Assembly: GCA_964200075.2 (NCBI GenBank)
Contig: CAXNAA020000027.1
Location: forward strand, 1-34,145
DNA: 34,145 bases
Origin: Sphacelaria rigidula
Lineage: Eukaryota; Phaeophyceae; Sphacelariales
Direction: 5' to 3'
The translations under genes were made by a program, and so were the position numbers. This document shows positions 1-8,779 of this stretch, in pieces; position 1 is the stretch's first letter, and every line of letters begins with the position of its first letter. The notes below the pieces were generated by a model. It was not told the DNA's origin and searched no databases. It saw nothing but the letters and a program-made list of their open reading frames with translations.

Positions 1-260
1 CTTGTTGCTTGCCTTAGTCGTTTGACCATTGACCATGCATCCCTTTCGAGACGGAGCAGGGGGGGGGGATGCCTTACAGGCCGGGATCGGCGGCGCCCTC
101 GCCATGCATCCATGACACCGTACCGTTCATGTGTTTTTTTATCGCGGTCTCATCGCGTCAACGCCCTCCTCTGGCCGTACGCGAATGCCGCAGGATTCCT
201 ATTTTGTGCGCTACGACTATAGAACTTTTGCGAAGAAGGCCGCGGATACATACTTGATCC

Positions 261-415
261 ATGTCCACGCCCAACACTCCGCACGAAGGAGCGGCAACTA
301 GCGCCGACCGCACTCGACAAACGCTCTCCACCAGTACCCAAAAGGGAGAGCCGGAGAAGAAGCGTATTCGAGGTTGCGAGATCGTCGACTCGTTTGGGTT
401 CGGAGCATCTGAGAG
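261..415 (+). CDS. Candidate first exon upstream of the P-like transposase
   Basis: An ATG at 261 opens a clean frame rich in Ser, Thr and Arg with a basic patch (EKKRIRG), ending at SFGFGASE just before a donor GTAGGT at 416-417. The exon is 155 nt and leaves phase 2. The next good acceptor is near 789, and the intervening intron carries a MITE copy. The best downstream frame expects phase 0 at that acceptor. Either the junction is different, an indel has occurred, or this exon belongs to another gene. No domain is recognised; the basic patch could be a nuclear localisation signal. Confidence 0.4.
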
Positions 416-497
416 GTAGGTACGCCGCTGCCTGCTTGATTGACCATTCCCCCGCTCCACAACTCGGCTTGACTTCAGGTTGAATGGTTTGCGGTGC

Positions 498-738
498 GGA
501 CGAATCATCGCCGGTTCGAACCACCAAATCCACAATATTTGAGGCCTGATTTCTCGAAAGAGAGAAAAATCTTGACCGCTGGTCGAAAAAGCCTCCACGT
601 AATTTTTGCGCCAGTCCACGTGCCTGGGCTGCGTGTACCTGGCTGGCAACGCTGAAAACGACGCCCGAGGATCGCTTCGTACGGTACGAATAAATTACAC
701 TGCAATCAAGTAATTTCGACTAGAATCCATGATTCGTC
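498..738. mobile_element. MITE copy A (GGACGAATCAT termini)
   Basis: This 241-bp segment has inverted ends: GGACGAATCAT at the left and ATGATTCGTC at the right. A second copy lies at 6502-6740 in the same orientation, alike through the whole length (for example CCACGTGCCTGGGCT and CGTACGGTACGAAT in both). It has no coding potential. An internal palindrome around GTACGGTAC lies near the right end. It sits between the candidate first exon and the next exon of the P-like gene, so it is probably an intronic insertion. No convincing target duplication is seen. Confidence 0.65.
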
Positions 739-777
739 TCGCCCTTGAAAGCGTTGATCGTCCGCTTGTCTGATGTG

Positions 778-984
778 ATGTCCGCGCAGGTCGATGATGG
801 GCTCGATGTGTTGCCATTTCACCAGCGGCCGAACAGTGGGCGCGGGCATGCTATCAAGCCCCCCGTATTACTTCCTGCTCCACGTACCTCGAAACACAGA
901 AGCGTATGTTTGACCACCACGGGAGATAAACGGCGCGGTACGAGAATATTGGACGCGGTTCGCCGCGTATGCACAGTCAAGAAG
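778..984 (+). CDS. P-like gene, N-terminal exon
   Basis: This frame is open from ATG 778 (or from an acceptor AG at 788-789) to AAG at 982-984. It is followed by a textbook donor GTAAGG and leaves phase 0. The peptide is basic (GDKRRGTRILDAVRRV). Splicing to the acceptor at 1284-1285 continues in frame. No zinc-finger pattern is complete in this piece. It is assigned to the transposase gene only because of its position and strand. Confidence 0.45.
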
Positions 985-1285
985 GTAAGGGGGTGTATTC
1001 CAGTATCCACACGACTTTTCGAGAGTATCGTATGTACTTGGCCTCTGTGGCAGGGGCAAGGTTTCGCGCAGGCACACGCGTGTTCGAGCAGGGTTGGACT
1101 GGCGGGCTAGCGTTTTGTGCGGGTGTAGTGCTCATAAAATGTGCGTGTGTCCGTGAAAAAAGCAGCATGTCATACGACACTGACGACTGGCGGGTACTCG
1201 GTACGGTGGACCCTTCGTAGACGCCATCGTGGGTGCACACACACATATATCCCCCGAGCACACACTCGCAAATAATTGCTCGCAG

Positions 1286-1489
1286 GATCGAGTGCTGGCG
1301 GCGATATGTGGGTTAACGACAGTGAAGACAAGACGAGAACCTATTTTCACGCGGACGGCGTCTCGCCTGGGAGCGCAGTACACGAAAAGAGAGGAAGTGT
1401 ACGGCAGTCCGCCGCCGGGCTGGGCGCGGGAATGCGGCAAAAACAGCGGATGGATCTTCACGCAACACGGCTCAGGCCTCCCGGTGGAG
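1286..1489 (+). CDS. P-like gene, internal exon
   Basis: The exon lies between an acceptor TTGCTCGCAG ending at 1285 and a donor GTAAGT at 1490. It is exactly 68 codons and phase 0 at both ends, with no stop. The peptide has features such as REEVYGSPPPGWARECGK. The matching phases of this exon and its neighbours are the strongest evidence that the region was once a spliced gene. Function of this N-terminal part is unknown. Confidence 0.5.
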
Positions 1490-1654
1490 GTAAGTGCAGT
1501 CATCTTGCACGTCGCCGATCGTTCTGTGCAACCCTTAGGCCACCGCCGAACACGGGCGGAACCTGAACGCATCATACATATCCTCGATCGCCATGACAAA
1601 TCGTATACTCAGGAGGCGCCCATCTCATCACCATCCTGGCCCACCCCCTCACAG

Positions 1655-2104
1655 GTAGTCATGCCCCTTCCCCGAGCCGCTGGAAAGACGTGCGTCACTT
1701 GCACCACCATTAGTGGTAATGAGGTCAACACCGTTCCAATCTTCGAACCCTGTCTTCGCGTCGATCGTAACGCGGAGCACTTGAATGAGGTGAGACTGTA
1801 CCCCAGTCATGAGGGTTGCATTATTGCAGGCCGAAACTCGAGTTCCAATCACGCGAAGCGCGTGATCGATATGGAATGCTTCATATCTACGGCAGCATCG
1901 GAAGAATTCGCGCATATGTCGTCGTTTGACGCCTATTGGAACATAGATGCTGGTTGCTGTCGCTGGTGTTGCGTCTTGCACTGGAGTCGACGAGTGCGAT
2001 CACGTCAACCTCATCAGGAAGGCACCGCGAGAGGGCGCAGCTCCGGAGGGGGGGGGGAGCGGTTGGCGCAGGATATTTGCGGGGGCCCACCAGTGATCAC
2101 GTGA
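1655..2104 (+). CDS. P-like gene, internal exon (CTCVTC-type cysteines)
   Basis: A pyrimidine-rich acceptor (CCCCCTCACAG) ends at 1654, and the phase-0 frame stays open to a stop at 2104. The plausible coding part runs to about 1951 (SSFDAYWNIDAG). After that the translation becomes Cys/Trp/Arg-rich and less protein-like, so a donor probably lies there. The CVTC motif near the start may be part of a zinc site. An apparent 40-nt GT-AG segment at 1790-1829 is a poor intron: removing it brings in an early stop, while reading through stays open. I therefore treat it as coding. Confidence 0.4.
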   Translation, partial: VVMPLPRAAGKTCVTCTTISGNEVNTVPIFEPCLRVDRNAEHLNEVRLYPSHEGCIIAGRNSSSNHAKRVIDMECFISTAASEEFAHMSSFDAYWNIDAGCCRWCCVLHWSRRVRSRQPHQEGTARGRSSGGGGERLAQDICGGPPVIT

Positions 2105-2205
2105 CTGCTACCATGGACTTCGTTGACCGCAGGGGGAGGTTTTGGTCGACGAACTGCCGCCGTGTGGCCGACCAGCCGCCAGGGTAAACGACGGGGCCAG
2201 CGGGA

Positions 2206-2415
2206 TGCTGTCGTGACTGTCACGTCTACCATAACAAAACCTTCCTGTCGAGGTGCTTCACGGAGGGCTCTACCGAGTGGCACTGGACGACGAGAAACGA
2301 CAAACTGAACACTGTGAAGAGGGTGAGAGTTTCCACGTTGCAATGGAATACCGACGGATCACATGCCATGGTCGTACACGGCGTGACCATCAACCCTGCA
2401 TGCGTCTTCGCTTGA
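2206..2415 (+). pseudogene. P-like gene, Cys-containing block, frameshifted
   Basis: This 69-codon frame has CCRDCHVYHNKTF at its start and a Trp-rich stretch (STEWHWTT), ending in TGA at 2413-2415. It follows a block opening after an acceptor at 2131-2132 (EVLVDELPPCGR) that is in a different frame, so a one-base change near 2205 must be assumed. The CxxC-like cysteines could be part of a DNA-binding zinc site, as P-like transposases usually have at the N-terminus, but no complete C2CH pattern is visible. Confidence 0.3.
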
Positions 2416-2437
2416 TTTTTGCAAGTGATCCTTCAAA

Positions 2438-2799
2438 ATGTCCTCCTTCCGCGATACTGTCGTGGCGTCACGAAATGTTTTCTCACCAGCTCCCAAAAGC
2501 ATGGGATATGGTACCTCTGACAATCACTCCCGGGCCCGGAATCGTTGTCATCGCAAACGCTAAAGCTGCAAGCGTTGCACAGTATCCACAGGGTGTGCAG
2601 GCGATCTCTTTTGCGGTGGCGGGCGAGAAGGGTCAATGCTGAGCAAAACGTGACGATGCGAGGCGATCAAGGAAAGCAATTGCACGACGTTCTGCGCAGC
2701 CCTGAAGGACAAGAAGTTTTCAACAGACTCAGACAGGGCAGCTTGGGGCACGCAGTTGTGGAGGTGCTTGCCTTGTCCGCTGTCCGGAACGATGCGTAG
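2438..2799 (+). pseudogene. P-like gene, region with three overlapping frames
   Basis: Three successive frames look protein-like. First is ATG 2438 (MSSFRDTVVASRNVF). Then comes a Gly/Val-rich frame (PGPGIVVIANAKAASVAQ) ending at 2642. Last is a helical frame (LRSPEGQEVFNRLRQGSLG) ending at the TAG at 2797-2799. The hand-overs have no good intron signals, which suggests indels in a decaying gene. A donor-like GTAGTG overlaps the last stop and may lead to the acceptor at 2978-2979. Confidence 0.3.
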
Positions 2800-2979
2800 T
2801 GCCGTTCACGTGTACCGCGCGACAGCACTGTTTTATTTCCCGCCGTGCTGGTGAATTGTTTCGGCGCCCTATCGCATTCCCCGAGTAGACACCCACTCAC
2901 CGGCATAGCACAGTGTGCTTCGCGTGCGTCCTCTTGTCGCCGACCACTTATATGTTCCCGATTTTGTTTTGGTCCGCAG

Positions 2980-3138
2980 GACCTGCATAACGTGCGCCAA
3001 TCCGCACCCGATGTCGTTCTACATTGGCAGGAGATGATGAGATGGACCAAATACAACGGCTCCGCGTCGGGGTGGCGTTTCAACCCCAGGGCGTTGCGCT
3101 GGGCCTGTGCTACATGCACGGTGTTCTGCGCACGGCGG
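2980..3138 (+). CDS. P-like gene, WRFNPRALRW block
   Basis: The acceptor TTTTGGTCCGCAG ends at 2979. The frame gives a Trp-rich peptide (VLHWQEMMRWTKYNG, then SGWRFNPRALRWACAT) and runs to GTAACA at 3139. In P-like transposases of many protists and cnidarians, a segment resembling a tryptophan-basic-His-Pro-hydrophobic-Arg-Trp motif lies shortly before the LPS motif of the RNase H domain, as it does here. A competing frame from ATG 3042 (GVALGLCYMHGVLRTAG) is also open to beyond 3157, so the true frame is uncertain. Confidence 0.4.
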
Positions 3139-3156
3139 GTAACAACATCCTCTCAG

Positions 3157-3293
3157 CAAAGTTCTCAAGCTCCCTTCCCTCACCCACATCCGCCGCCTGA
3201 AAGCAGCCGCCGCCCCACTACACGCCGGCGTCCAGTACGAAAACATAGGGGTGATTTCCGGCGCGATGTGGCCAATGCTCGCGCCAAAACCCC
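3157..3293 (+). CDS. P-like transposase, RNase H N-terminal part (LPS motif)
   Basis: The frame reads LKLPSLTHIRRLKAAA, then AGVQYENIGVISGAMWPM. P-element-type transposases have a leucine-proline-serine motif followed by a basic helix and a glycine-aromatic-glutamine motif at the start of the catalytic domain. The exon ends in phase 1 at C|GTAAGC (donor 3294). The upstream boundary is unclear: the previous block is in another frame and the only AG (3155-3156) would leave an 18-nt intron. Confidence 0.5.
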
Positions 3294-3463
3294 GTAAGCA
3301 CACCTACGGCATGAGCGTGTTGACTTCAATTATATTCTCTCGCATTGGGCTCGGTCCGTTACACCGTCTACACCCTCATATCATCGCCCCAAAAGGGATT
3401 GTTTCGTATGGGTACTCTAATCGCCCTGACCCTGACATGTTCCTGCCCGTCTTCAGGCACCAG

Positions 3464-3621
3464 GGGCTGCTGCTGCCGACGACAATGCCTCCGCCTTCGA
3501 CCTCTTCGGCATCATTTCGTGGGATCTTATACACGTCAACAAGAGCGAATTCAACCTGCTTCCGAAAGGGGGTGGCATAGCGGGCTGCGTTGACCCGCAC
3601 TCCTCTTTCAACCCCGTGTGA
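3464..3621 (+). CDS. P-like transposase exon with first catalytic Asp candidate
   Basis: The acceptor AG is at 3462-3463. The phase-1 join to the previous exon gives an Arg codon followed by AAAADDNASAFDLFG. The centre reads IISWDLIHVNKS and then GGGIAGCVD. This fits the P/THAP9 pattern, in which the first catalytic Asp (the D of SWD here) is followed after about 20 residues by a Gly-rich hairpin ending in D. The intron (3294-3463, 170 bp) has a clear pyrimidine tract. The frame ends at TGA 3619-3621. A compatible coding frame restarts at 3618, which indicates a one-base shift. Confidence 0.55.
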
Positions 3622-3924
3622 CAAATGGAGAGGAAAACCGCCGACATGGGCTTGGAGGAGACGCGGGAAAGGTCGTCGCGAAACGACACGTCGAGGCGAG
3701 GTTGGCCAGTGCGATGGCGACGGGTGAAAACTATGGTAGGATCACGTTAACTGCACCGGTATGTGTGCACCCATCCCCCCGCCCTCCTGCAGTCCTCAAC
3801 TATGGCAAACACTCGTGTCACGGGCGAAATCCCGTCTGTAGTTTCACTGCACAAGCCCCAGTGCGCCATCGAAGGGGGGCCAACCGCCTCCTTGTTTTTG
3901 CGTTATTTATTTCTTCTGTGGTGA
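3618..3924 (+). pseudogene. P-like gene continuation, possible 34-nt intron
   Basis: From 3618 the frame reads GGDAGKVVAKRHVEARL and then ENYGRITLTAP, ending at a donor-like GTATGT (3759). If the 34-nt stretch to AG 3791-3792 is removed, phase 0 continues into ANTRVTGEIPSVVSLHKPQC, with a stop at 3922-3924. A 34-nt intron is shorter than most spliceosomal introns, so this may instead be a chance pair of signals. No motif is diagnostic here. It would fall between the first Asp and the insertion domain. Confidence 0.3.
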
Positions 3925-4225
3925 ACATGGCTATGAACGATTCACCTGATATTATGCGGCGGGAATAAGATCGATCGCGTGCAAGATATTGCGACAGTAT
4001 GTTGTGTTTAGGTAGTGACACACACCATGATCGCTTCGTTGGATCGTTGGCTCAACGGTCCTCCACTAATGGGCGCAATTTCAAGGCTTCCGCCCTCGCG
4101 CCCCCGGGGAATGTACAACGCCGAGAGTTAGTCACCCGCGCCCGGCGAGAGCGATGCGCGTCCCGCAATTTTATCACGTCATCTGGCGCACGATGTCGCC
4201 CATTGAACCTGTGCACTTCACGCAG

Positions 4226-4411
4226 GTTTTCTTCGTGAGCATCGGCAAGCCGGAATATCGCTTCGTTGTGTTACGCGAGGCTGTCGTATCCCTGACGCAG
4301 GACTACGTCGCCACAATGTTAGATGCCGTCCTCCCGGCGCTTGCCGGAGCATACCAAGACAAGACTTCCGACGTCATCGCAACGTCTTGCGATGGTGCTT
4401 ATGAACATTGA
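4226..4411 (+). CDS. P-like transposase, second Asp region (CDGAYEH)
   Basis: The acceptor CTTCACGCAG ends at 4225; the same frame is also open upstream from 4154. The peptide reads VFFVSIGKPEYRFVV, then a helical stretch, then DVIATSCDGAYEH before a TGA. P/THAP9-like enzymes have a beta strand, a long helix and a beta strand ending in a Cys-Asp-Gly-Ala motif at this point. The Asp of CDGA is a likely catalytic residue. Directly after, another frame (SQRLAMVLMNIESAG, to TGA 4500-4502) continues the protein-like sequence, so an indel lies near 4390. Confidence 0.5.
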   Translation, partial: VFFVSIGKPEYRFVVLREAVVSLTQDYVATMLDAVLPALAGAYQDKTSDVIATSCDGAYEH

Positions 4412-4776
4412 GTCTGCAGGCGCCTCTGACAAACGCATGCATCTGCTGTCGCAAAGCGTAGCGGTTTTACGCGAGGCGACGATTACCGCCATTCTCCGTT
4501 GAAGGTCGCGCGCTTGCCCTCATGCCCCCCCTCTCCCCCACCGTCTCCCCCACCTCCCCTGCCGCCACTAAAGTTCGCCCCCGTCGGCCCCATTCCACTT
4601 GTGTTTTGTCCTGCATTAATGCCTGCTGCATCGAAGCCGATCTATTCAGTCACGAGTCGGTGCGGAAACCTTTGGGAAATGGGCGGGCGCAAACAGCGAC
4701 CTTGAAAAACATTCCGCCGGTTTCCCTGTGATGTTTCGTCACGCGTACCACGACCACGACGTTTTCAACCTTTCGG

Positions 4777-5056
4777 GACCCACAGCACATCGTGCGTGAA
4801 TGCCCTGTGGCATGGTGACATAGAAGGCAAACAGCGACAGTTGGGAATGTATTGGCCCCATCCCGTCACAGGTGAGGTGTCATACAGCGACTTCTCTCTG
4901 AAGACACTCGCTAAAGTGTACATCCATGAAAAGCTAGGATTAGGTGGTCATCGCCCGGAAGACCAAGTCCGGGAATGGACAAGGTTGAGGAATCTCATCC
5001 CCGAGCAGTTTTCGAGAAACAATCATAACTGTATGAGCGTCGGCTTCTCCGACAAG
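4777..5056 (+). CDS. P-like transposase, DPQHIVRE region and following exon
   Basis: DPQHIVRE (4777-4800) matches the Asp-Pro-x-His-hydrophobic-x-Lys/Arg motif found after the insertion domain in P-like transposases. In the next frame (from 4796) come WHGDIEGK, YSDFSLKTLAKVYIHEK, RLRNLIPEQF and NNHNCMSVGFSDK. The block ends at donor GTGCGT (5057) in phase 0. One indel separates the two frames near 4800. The family usually has a histidine/methionine helix (HFxxMxVxLA) here, which NNHNCMSV resembles. Confidence 0.5.
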
Positions 5057-5180
5057 GTGCGTGTTCGGGTGCCACCCCTTTTTGCATCGCCGCTGCTTGC
5101 CCCCCCAAAGCGTGTTCGTCCCATCGGCCATGTTCACTTTTTGACAACATTGATACATATTCCCCGTCTGCACCCCGCAG

Positions 5181-5297
5181 TGTCTGTCGAGTACCGCCGT
5201 GACGATGCTAGAGTCAGCGCAGGGTCCTCAGACCGAGGTCAACGGTCCTACAACGGTCCCATGCCAAATTGGCGACATCAACACGCGTAGACCATAA
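5181..5297 (+). CDS. P-like transposase, last visible exon
   Basis: The acceptor CACCCCGCAG ends at 5180. The phase-0 join across a 124-bp intron gives SDK-CLSSTAVTMLESAQ, which fits the family's conserved helix after the methionine motif. The frame ends in TAA at 5295-5297. The enzyme would normally continue further to its last acidic residue. Either the stop truncates it, or another intron leads into the G-tract and gap region. Confidence 0.45.
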   Translation, partial: CLSSTAVTMLESAQGPQTEVNGPTTVPCQIGDINTRRP

Positions 5298-5436
5298 GAC
5301 CGTGGGCAGTGCGTCTCATCCCCGGGATCTCGCCCCCCCTCTCGTAGTCAACAGCTGCAGACATCCCATGATGGCAGCGCACAAAACAATAGAATATCGA
5401 TGACCGGGCAAGTGATGGCTAATGTATTACATGTTT

Positions 5437-5590
5437 GGGGGGCGGGGGGGGGGGGGGGGAAATGGGGGGCGGGGGTGGGGGCGGTGATGGGCCGCCGGGC
5501 GTTGAAGGGGGGGGGCCGGCAAGGTCCTCNNNNNNNNNNCAGGCAAAAAAACAAAAGAGTAACGGGGGGGGGGGAAGTGAGGCGTTTAGT

Positions 5591-5624
<34 letters not shown>
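5437..5624. repeat. G-homopolymer tracts flanking an assembly gap
   Basis: There are G runs at 5437-5442, 5444-5459 and 5593-5624 (the last about 32 bases), with many shorter runs between. Such tracts can form G-quadruplexes and are a common cause of assembly breaks. ORFs reported across this stretch encode only Gly or Pro runs and are not genes. Confidence 0.9.
5530..5539. other. Assembly gap (10 N)
   Basis: There are ten N bases inside the G-rich stretch. Ten may be a placeholder rather than a measured length, so the distance across the gap, and possibly the downstream end of the transposase gene, is uncertain. Confidence 0.95.
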
Positions 5625-5625
<1 letters not shown>

Positions 5626-5639
5626 ATCGTGCGCATGCG

Positions 5640-6500
5640 GTGCAGTCCGTGATAGCCCGCCTGACGTTGAATGTGCGACGCCTGCAATGTCCATCGTATA
5701 TGGGTTAGCGAGGTCATGGTAGTGTGCGGTCATGGAATGCCGCGTGGCTAGGAATAGTTTGCCATTGACCAGCGAGGCCTTCTTGATCGTTGAGTGGGCT
5801 CAACAGACAATTCTTAACATGAGGTCGTGATAACATTGAGAATGATATCATTGGGGTATAATAAAAACGTTTATTTCCGGTAATTTTTCTTCTCGTTCCG
5901 CCGCGAACATTTCGATATTTCTTCACTCAAGCGATCTCAGCGAAGAAGGCTAACCAGCGCTTTTTTGGTTCCCGCTATCGAAACAGATGGTCTTCACCGC
6001 AAGAGGAGGTGATGAGGTCCTGAAGGAAGTGAGATATCTTAATCTTTCAGTATAGCGGGGTGTGCGCGCGATTTCACATCCCGACTTTGTAAATGGTCGA
6101 TGCCAACACCAGCCTAGGTACCGGCCCGCCTTATATTGTACCAAAATATACCGGCACGGACTGTCACTCAAATATTTCCGCACGAATGTCGATGGATCGA
6201 CTTCCGGCGTTTGCACAGGGAGCGCGCAAACACAATAAATATAATGTTTCAGGCCGCGAAGGCGCTTTTCGTGGATGATCTTGGAGGATTTCGAACATGA
6301 ATATACATGTATTGTTAATATAGATTGCCCTGTGTCCAGGGCGCTTCCAATTTCAATTTATTTCGGCGTTCGTGACGTTGCCGTCTCGGATTTCGGCGGT
6401 GAAACCGGAGTGGTTTCGGCTGGGTCCTTCTACTCTGAAGTGAAATGGTCTGCCCGTAACCTTTCGTGTAATTTACACGTGATATCCATCTTCCACGGTT
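5640..6500. other. No gene recognised
   Basis: Short ORFs on both strands have no recognisable motifs and no paired splice signals. The sequence becomes more A+T-rich than the transposase region. It could hold the 3' end of the P-like element, but no terminal inverted repeat could be found. Confidence 0.5.
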
Positions 6501-6501
6501 C

Positions 6502-6740
6502 GGACGAATCATCGCCGATTTGAATCACCAAATCCACGATTTCTTAGGCCTGATTGCTGCGAAAGAGAGAAAAAAGTCGACCGCTGGTCAAACAGATCTC
6601 CACGCATTGCGCCGTTCCACGTGCCTGGGCTACGCGTACCTGGGTTGCAACGCTGAAAACAAAGCCTGAGGATTGATTCGTACGGTACGAATCAATTATA
6701 CAAAAAATCGAATAATTCCCAGACGAATCATTAATTCGTC
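6502..6740. mobile_element. MITE copy B (GGACGAATCAT termini)
   Basis: This is the second copy of the 240-bp element at 498-738, in the same orientation, with GGACGAATCAT at the left and ATTAATTCGTC at the right. The right end contains a near-perfect palindrome GATTCGTACGGTACGAATC. Divergence from copy A is spread along the length, including small indels, so neither copy is recent. Confidence 0.65.
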
Positions 6741-8250
6741 CAACCCTTACTATATTCGTATGGTAGGTAGTGGAGGGTCTGGTGGACTCGTGACAGTACC
6801 AAGACGCCCAGGTATTCACCATAATGCGAATGCTTCGTCTCGTCTCTCGTTCGAATCGCGTGTTTCATACTGCCTGTACTGCAGTATTATTGCGTCCTTG
6901 CATTCCTTGACAAAAACTACGCTTCCCGCGCCTCGTACACAGTTCATGATGATCAGAGCACGTCGGTGGCGTATATATAATGCATATCCGTTGTTGAACT
7001 GGTACGGTATACTATTTGGTGCAACACGCAGCATGCGGGGGTTCTATCGAACAACAACTGGTTCGCCACAATCCAAGTGCAACAACGATGGACTCGCTGG
7101 CATCTCTTCTGCGTGTTTTCGAATAAAGCGTGATGAAACATGAGGAGCACTACCGTGACGGGCTTCCACAGGGGAGTAAAGCGCTTCAGTGCACAAGCGC
7201 GTTGGCGAGATGTCGACAACAAGGAAAACGCCAGCGCGCGTGCTGCTCTAAAATAATGCTTTCGGCGCGTGTAACTTGATCCAATGCGCTTTATTGACTT
7301 AAATGCGGACATTGCCCTACAGGTGTAGAGCCGACACTACTGTGTACCAAACGAATCGTGACGCCCGCGGCGGTACTACCTGCTCACTGCACAGCGGTAG
7401 GGTACAGGATGACAAAGCACACCGCAGGACGTGACATTCTCAGCCTATCCCTGTCCTGCATTGATTTCGCGTCGTCCTATGCAGTTCGCCACATCATGAA
7501 TGCACCCACTTGTATCTGCGGCAAACGTGCACGCAGGATACCACGCCAGGCACTACAGTGTATCGCTACGTCACATTTTGTGAAGCTGTCCGTGTTGCAG
7601 CTACAGCGTGCGTTTGCCCCAGGTGGAGCACGCAGGAGTGAAAGGCCGCCTCCGCGGCTGTAATGGCCGCCTGTATATTGGGCGAAGCTGAATGGTAGCA
7701 CAGCCGCGGCTGGTGCACCCACATATACCGAAAGGTGGAGACGAGCGTCCAGAATCGATGTGACGACAACACACACGACACACTGTATGCGTTACACTTC
7801 CAACATCGTCTTCGTACTGACTGTAGAAACCTCTTGCCCCACGGTTGGGTACAATTCCATATGTAATGCAGGGTCTGGTACATGTCGACTTATCATGTGA
7901 CGGATAGTCTGGTACGTTTCCACCTGTACATGTAGGTAATAATGTTACTCGGTGAAATCGAGACAAAAATCCACAACATGCCGGCTGCCAGATTGTCACA
8001 GACTCTCAGGACGTAGAATCCGCTGGCATTGCTACTGCCTGTACGGGGGTGTTGCCCCCTTGTCACGTATTTTTTGCGGCATGACACTAGAGGAAGATCA
8101 TCCTTCCTTGTAGATGGGCACCAAACGCTGGGGGTTCTCACTAAATACTTCGATTTGGAGGATTATACTAGGTAGACAGCGGCTACTGTTGTGTGCCGAG
8201 ATGCCCCTTAGAGCAGGATGCGTTTAGTGCCTGTTTGACGAAGTTATCCC
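6741..8250. other. Repeat-derived sequence, no gene recognised
   Basis: No ORF here shows a motif or consistent splice signals. A ~95-bp stretch near 7695-7790 recurs in inverse orientation at 25768-25858. An ORF of about 156 codons starting at 6673 begins inside the MITE and is judged to be chance. Confidence 0.5.
7695..7790 (-). repeat. Dispersed ~95-bp repeat, copy 1
   Basis: Read on the minus strand, this contains GTGTGTTGTCGTC, CCACCTTTCGGTATATGTGG and GCACCAGCCG. It aligns with 25768-25858 on the plus strand. Two of the three frames keep similar peptides between copies (for example CVLSSH-FW and RYMW-HQP). That is expected from the DNA similarity and does not prove coding. Element borders are not resolved. 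Confidence 0.55.
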
Positions 8251-8779
8251 AAAAAAAACGAAAGCGATGAGGGTTCTAGAGTGGAAATTTCTAGCAAAAA
8301 AACTACCGCAAGAATCCGATCGCAAGAATCTTGAAGCGGATACGCAGTCGCAAATAAACAGTTAGTCGAATTATTACCCGCAGCAGAAACCAACTTCACT
8401 TTGTGAAATTCGAATTGGTATACTCCCACCAAAAATCATGGAAGGTTGGGTATGATGAAAATACTCTTGCCCGAATATTTGGGTGCTATGAGTATGACTT
8501 TTGAAAATACCGAGTATTGGATATACCCTACCCGACCTGCCCTTGAAGCCGTAAATGCTCACAGCTCTGGAATCTAATAGAAAACGTGATGGAACACGGT
8601 CATCGTGAAATCGAATTTGGCATTGGACATCCGCTGATGGTAGACCTCGAAGAGCCAGAAAGCCCCCTCACGGTTTCCATAAGACTCAAATAAAACGCCC
8701 TCATGTATGGGAGTTCGCTGGGTTTCTTTATGCAACGGGAAAATGTTCGCCCGAAAAATACAACTGTTCTCCGCTTTTG

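Larger units (their letters stand above)
261..5297 (+). pseudogene. P-element/THAP9-like DDE transposase, multi-exon, decayed
   Basis: Coding blocks on the plus strand follow the order of P-element/THAP9-type transposases, which cut and paste DNA using an RNase H-like DDE fold split by an insertion domain. Seen in sequence: a Trp-rich block with WRFNPRALRWAC (2980-3138); LPSLTHIRRL plus AGVQYENIG (3157-3293); ISWDLIHV followed by GIAGCVD, a likely first catalytic Asp (3464-3621); CDGAYEH, a likely second Asp region (4226-4411); DPQHIVRE (4777-4800); and NNHNCMSV joined to LSSTAV across an intron (4796-5297). Several GT-AG introns preserve phase, but frame changes near 2205, 2630, 3157, 3618, 4390 and 4800 break the reading frame. 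The 3' part after 5297 runs into the G-tract and gap. The family call comes from remembered motif order. Another DDE superfamily is possible. Confidence 0.6.

Noticed and set aside
505-520. GGTTCGAACC as a polymerase III B box of a tRNA-derived SINE in MITE copy A
   Set aside because: There is no matching A box at tRNA spacing, the word is not kept in copy B, and the element has inverted termini typical of a MITE.
1790-1829. 40-nt GT-AG intron inside the third P-like exon
   Set aside because: Removing it leads to a stop after 11 codons, while reading through stays open and protein-like.
5400-5733. Gly-rich and Pro-rich ORFs on both strands
   Set aside because: They are translations of G or C homopolymers and run across the N gap.
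6673-7143. 156-codon plus-strand ORF
   Set aside because: It starts inside MITE copy B. Its peptide has no recognisable pattern, and neighbouring splice signals are absent.
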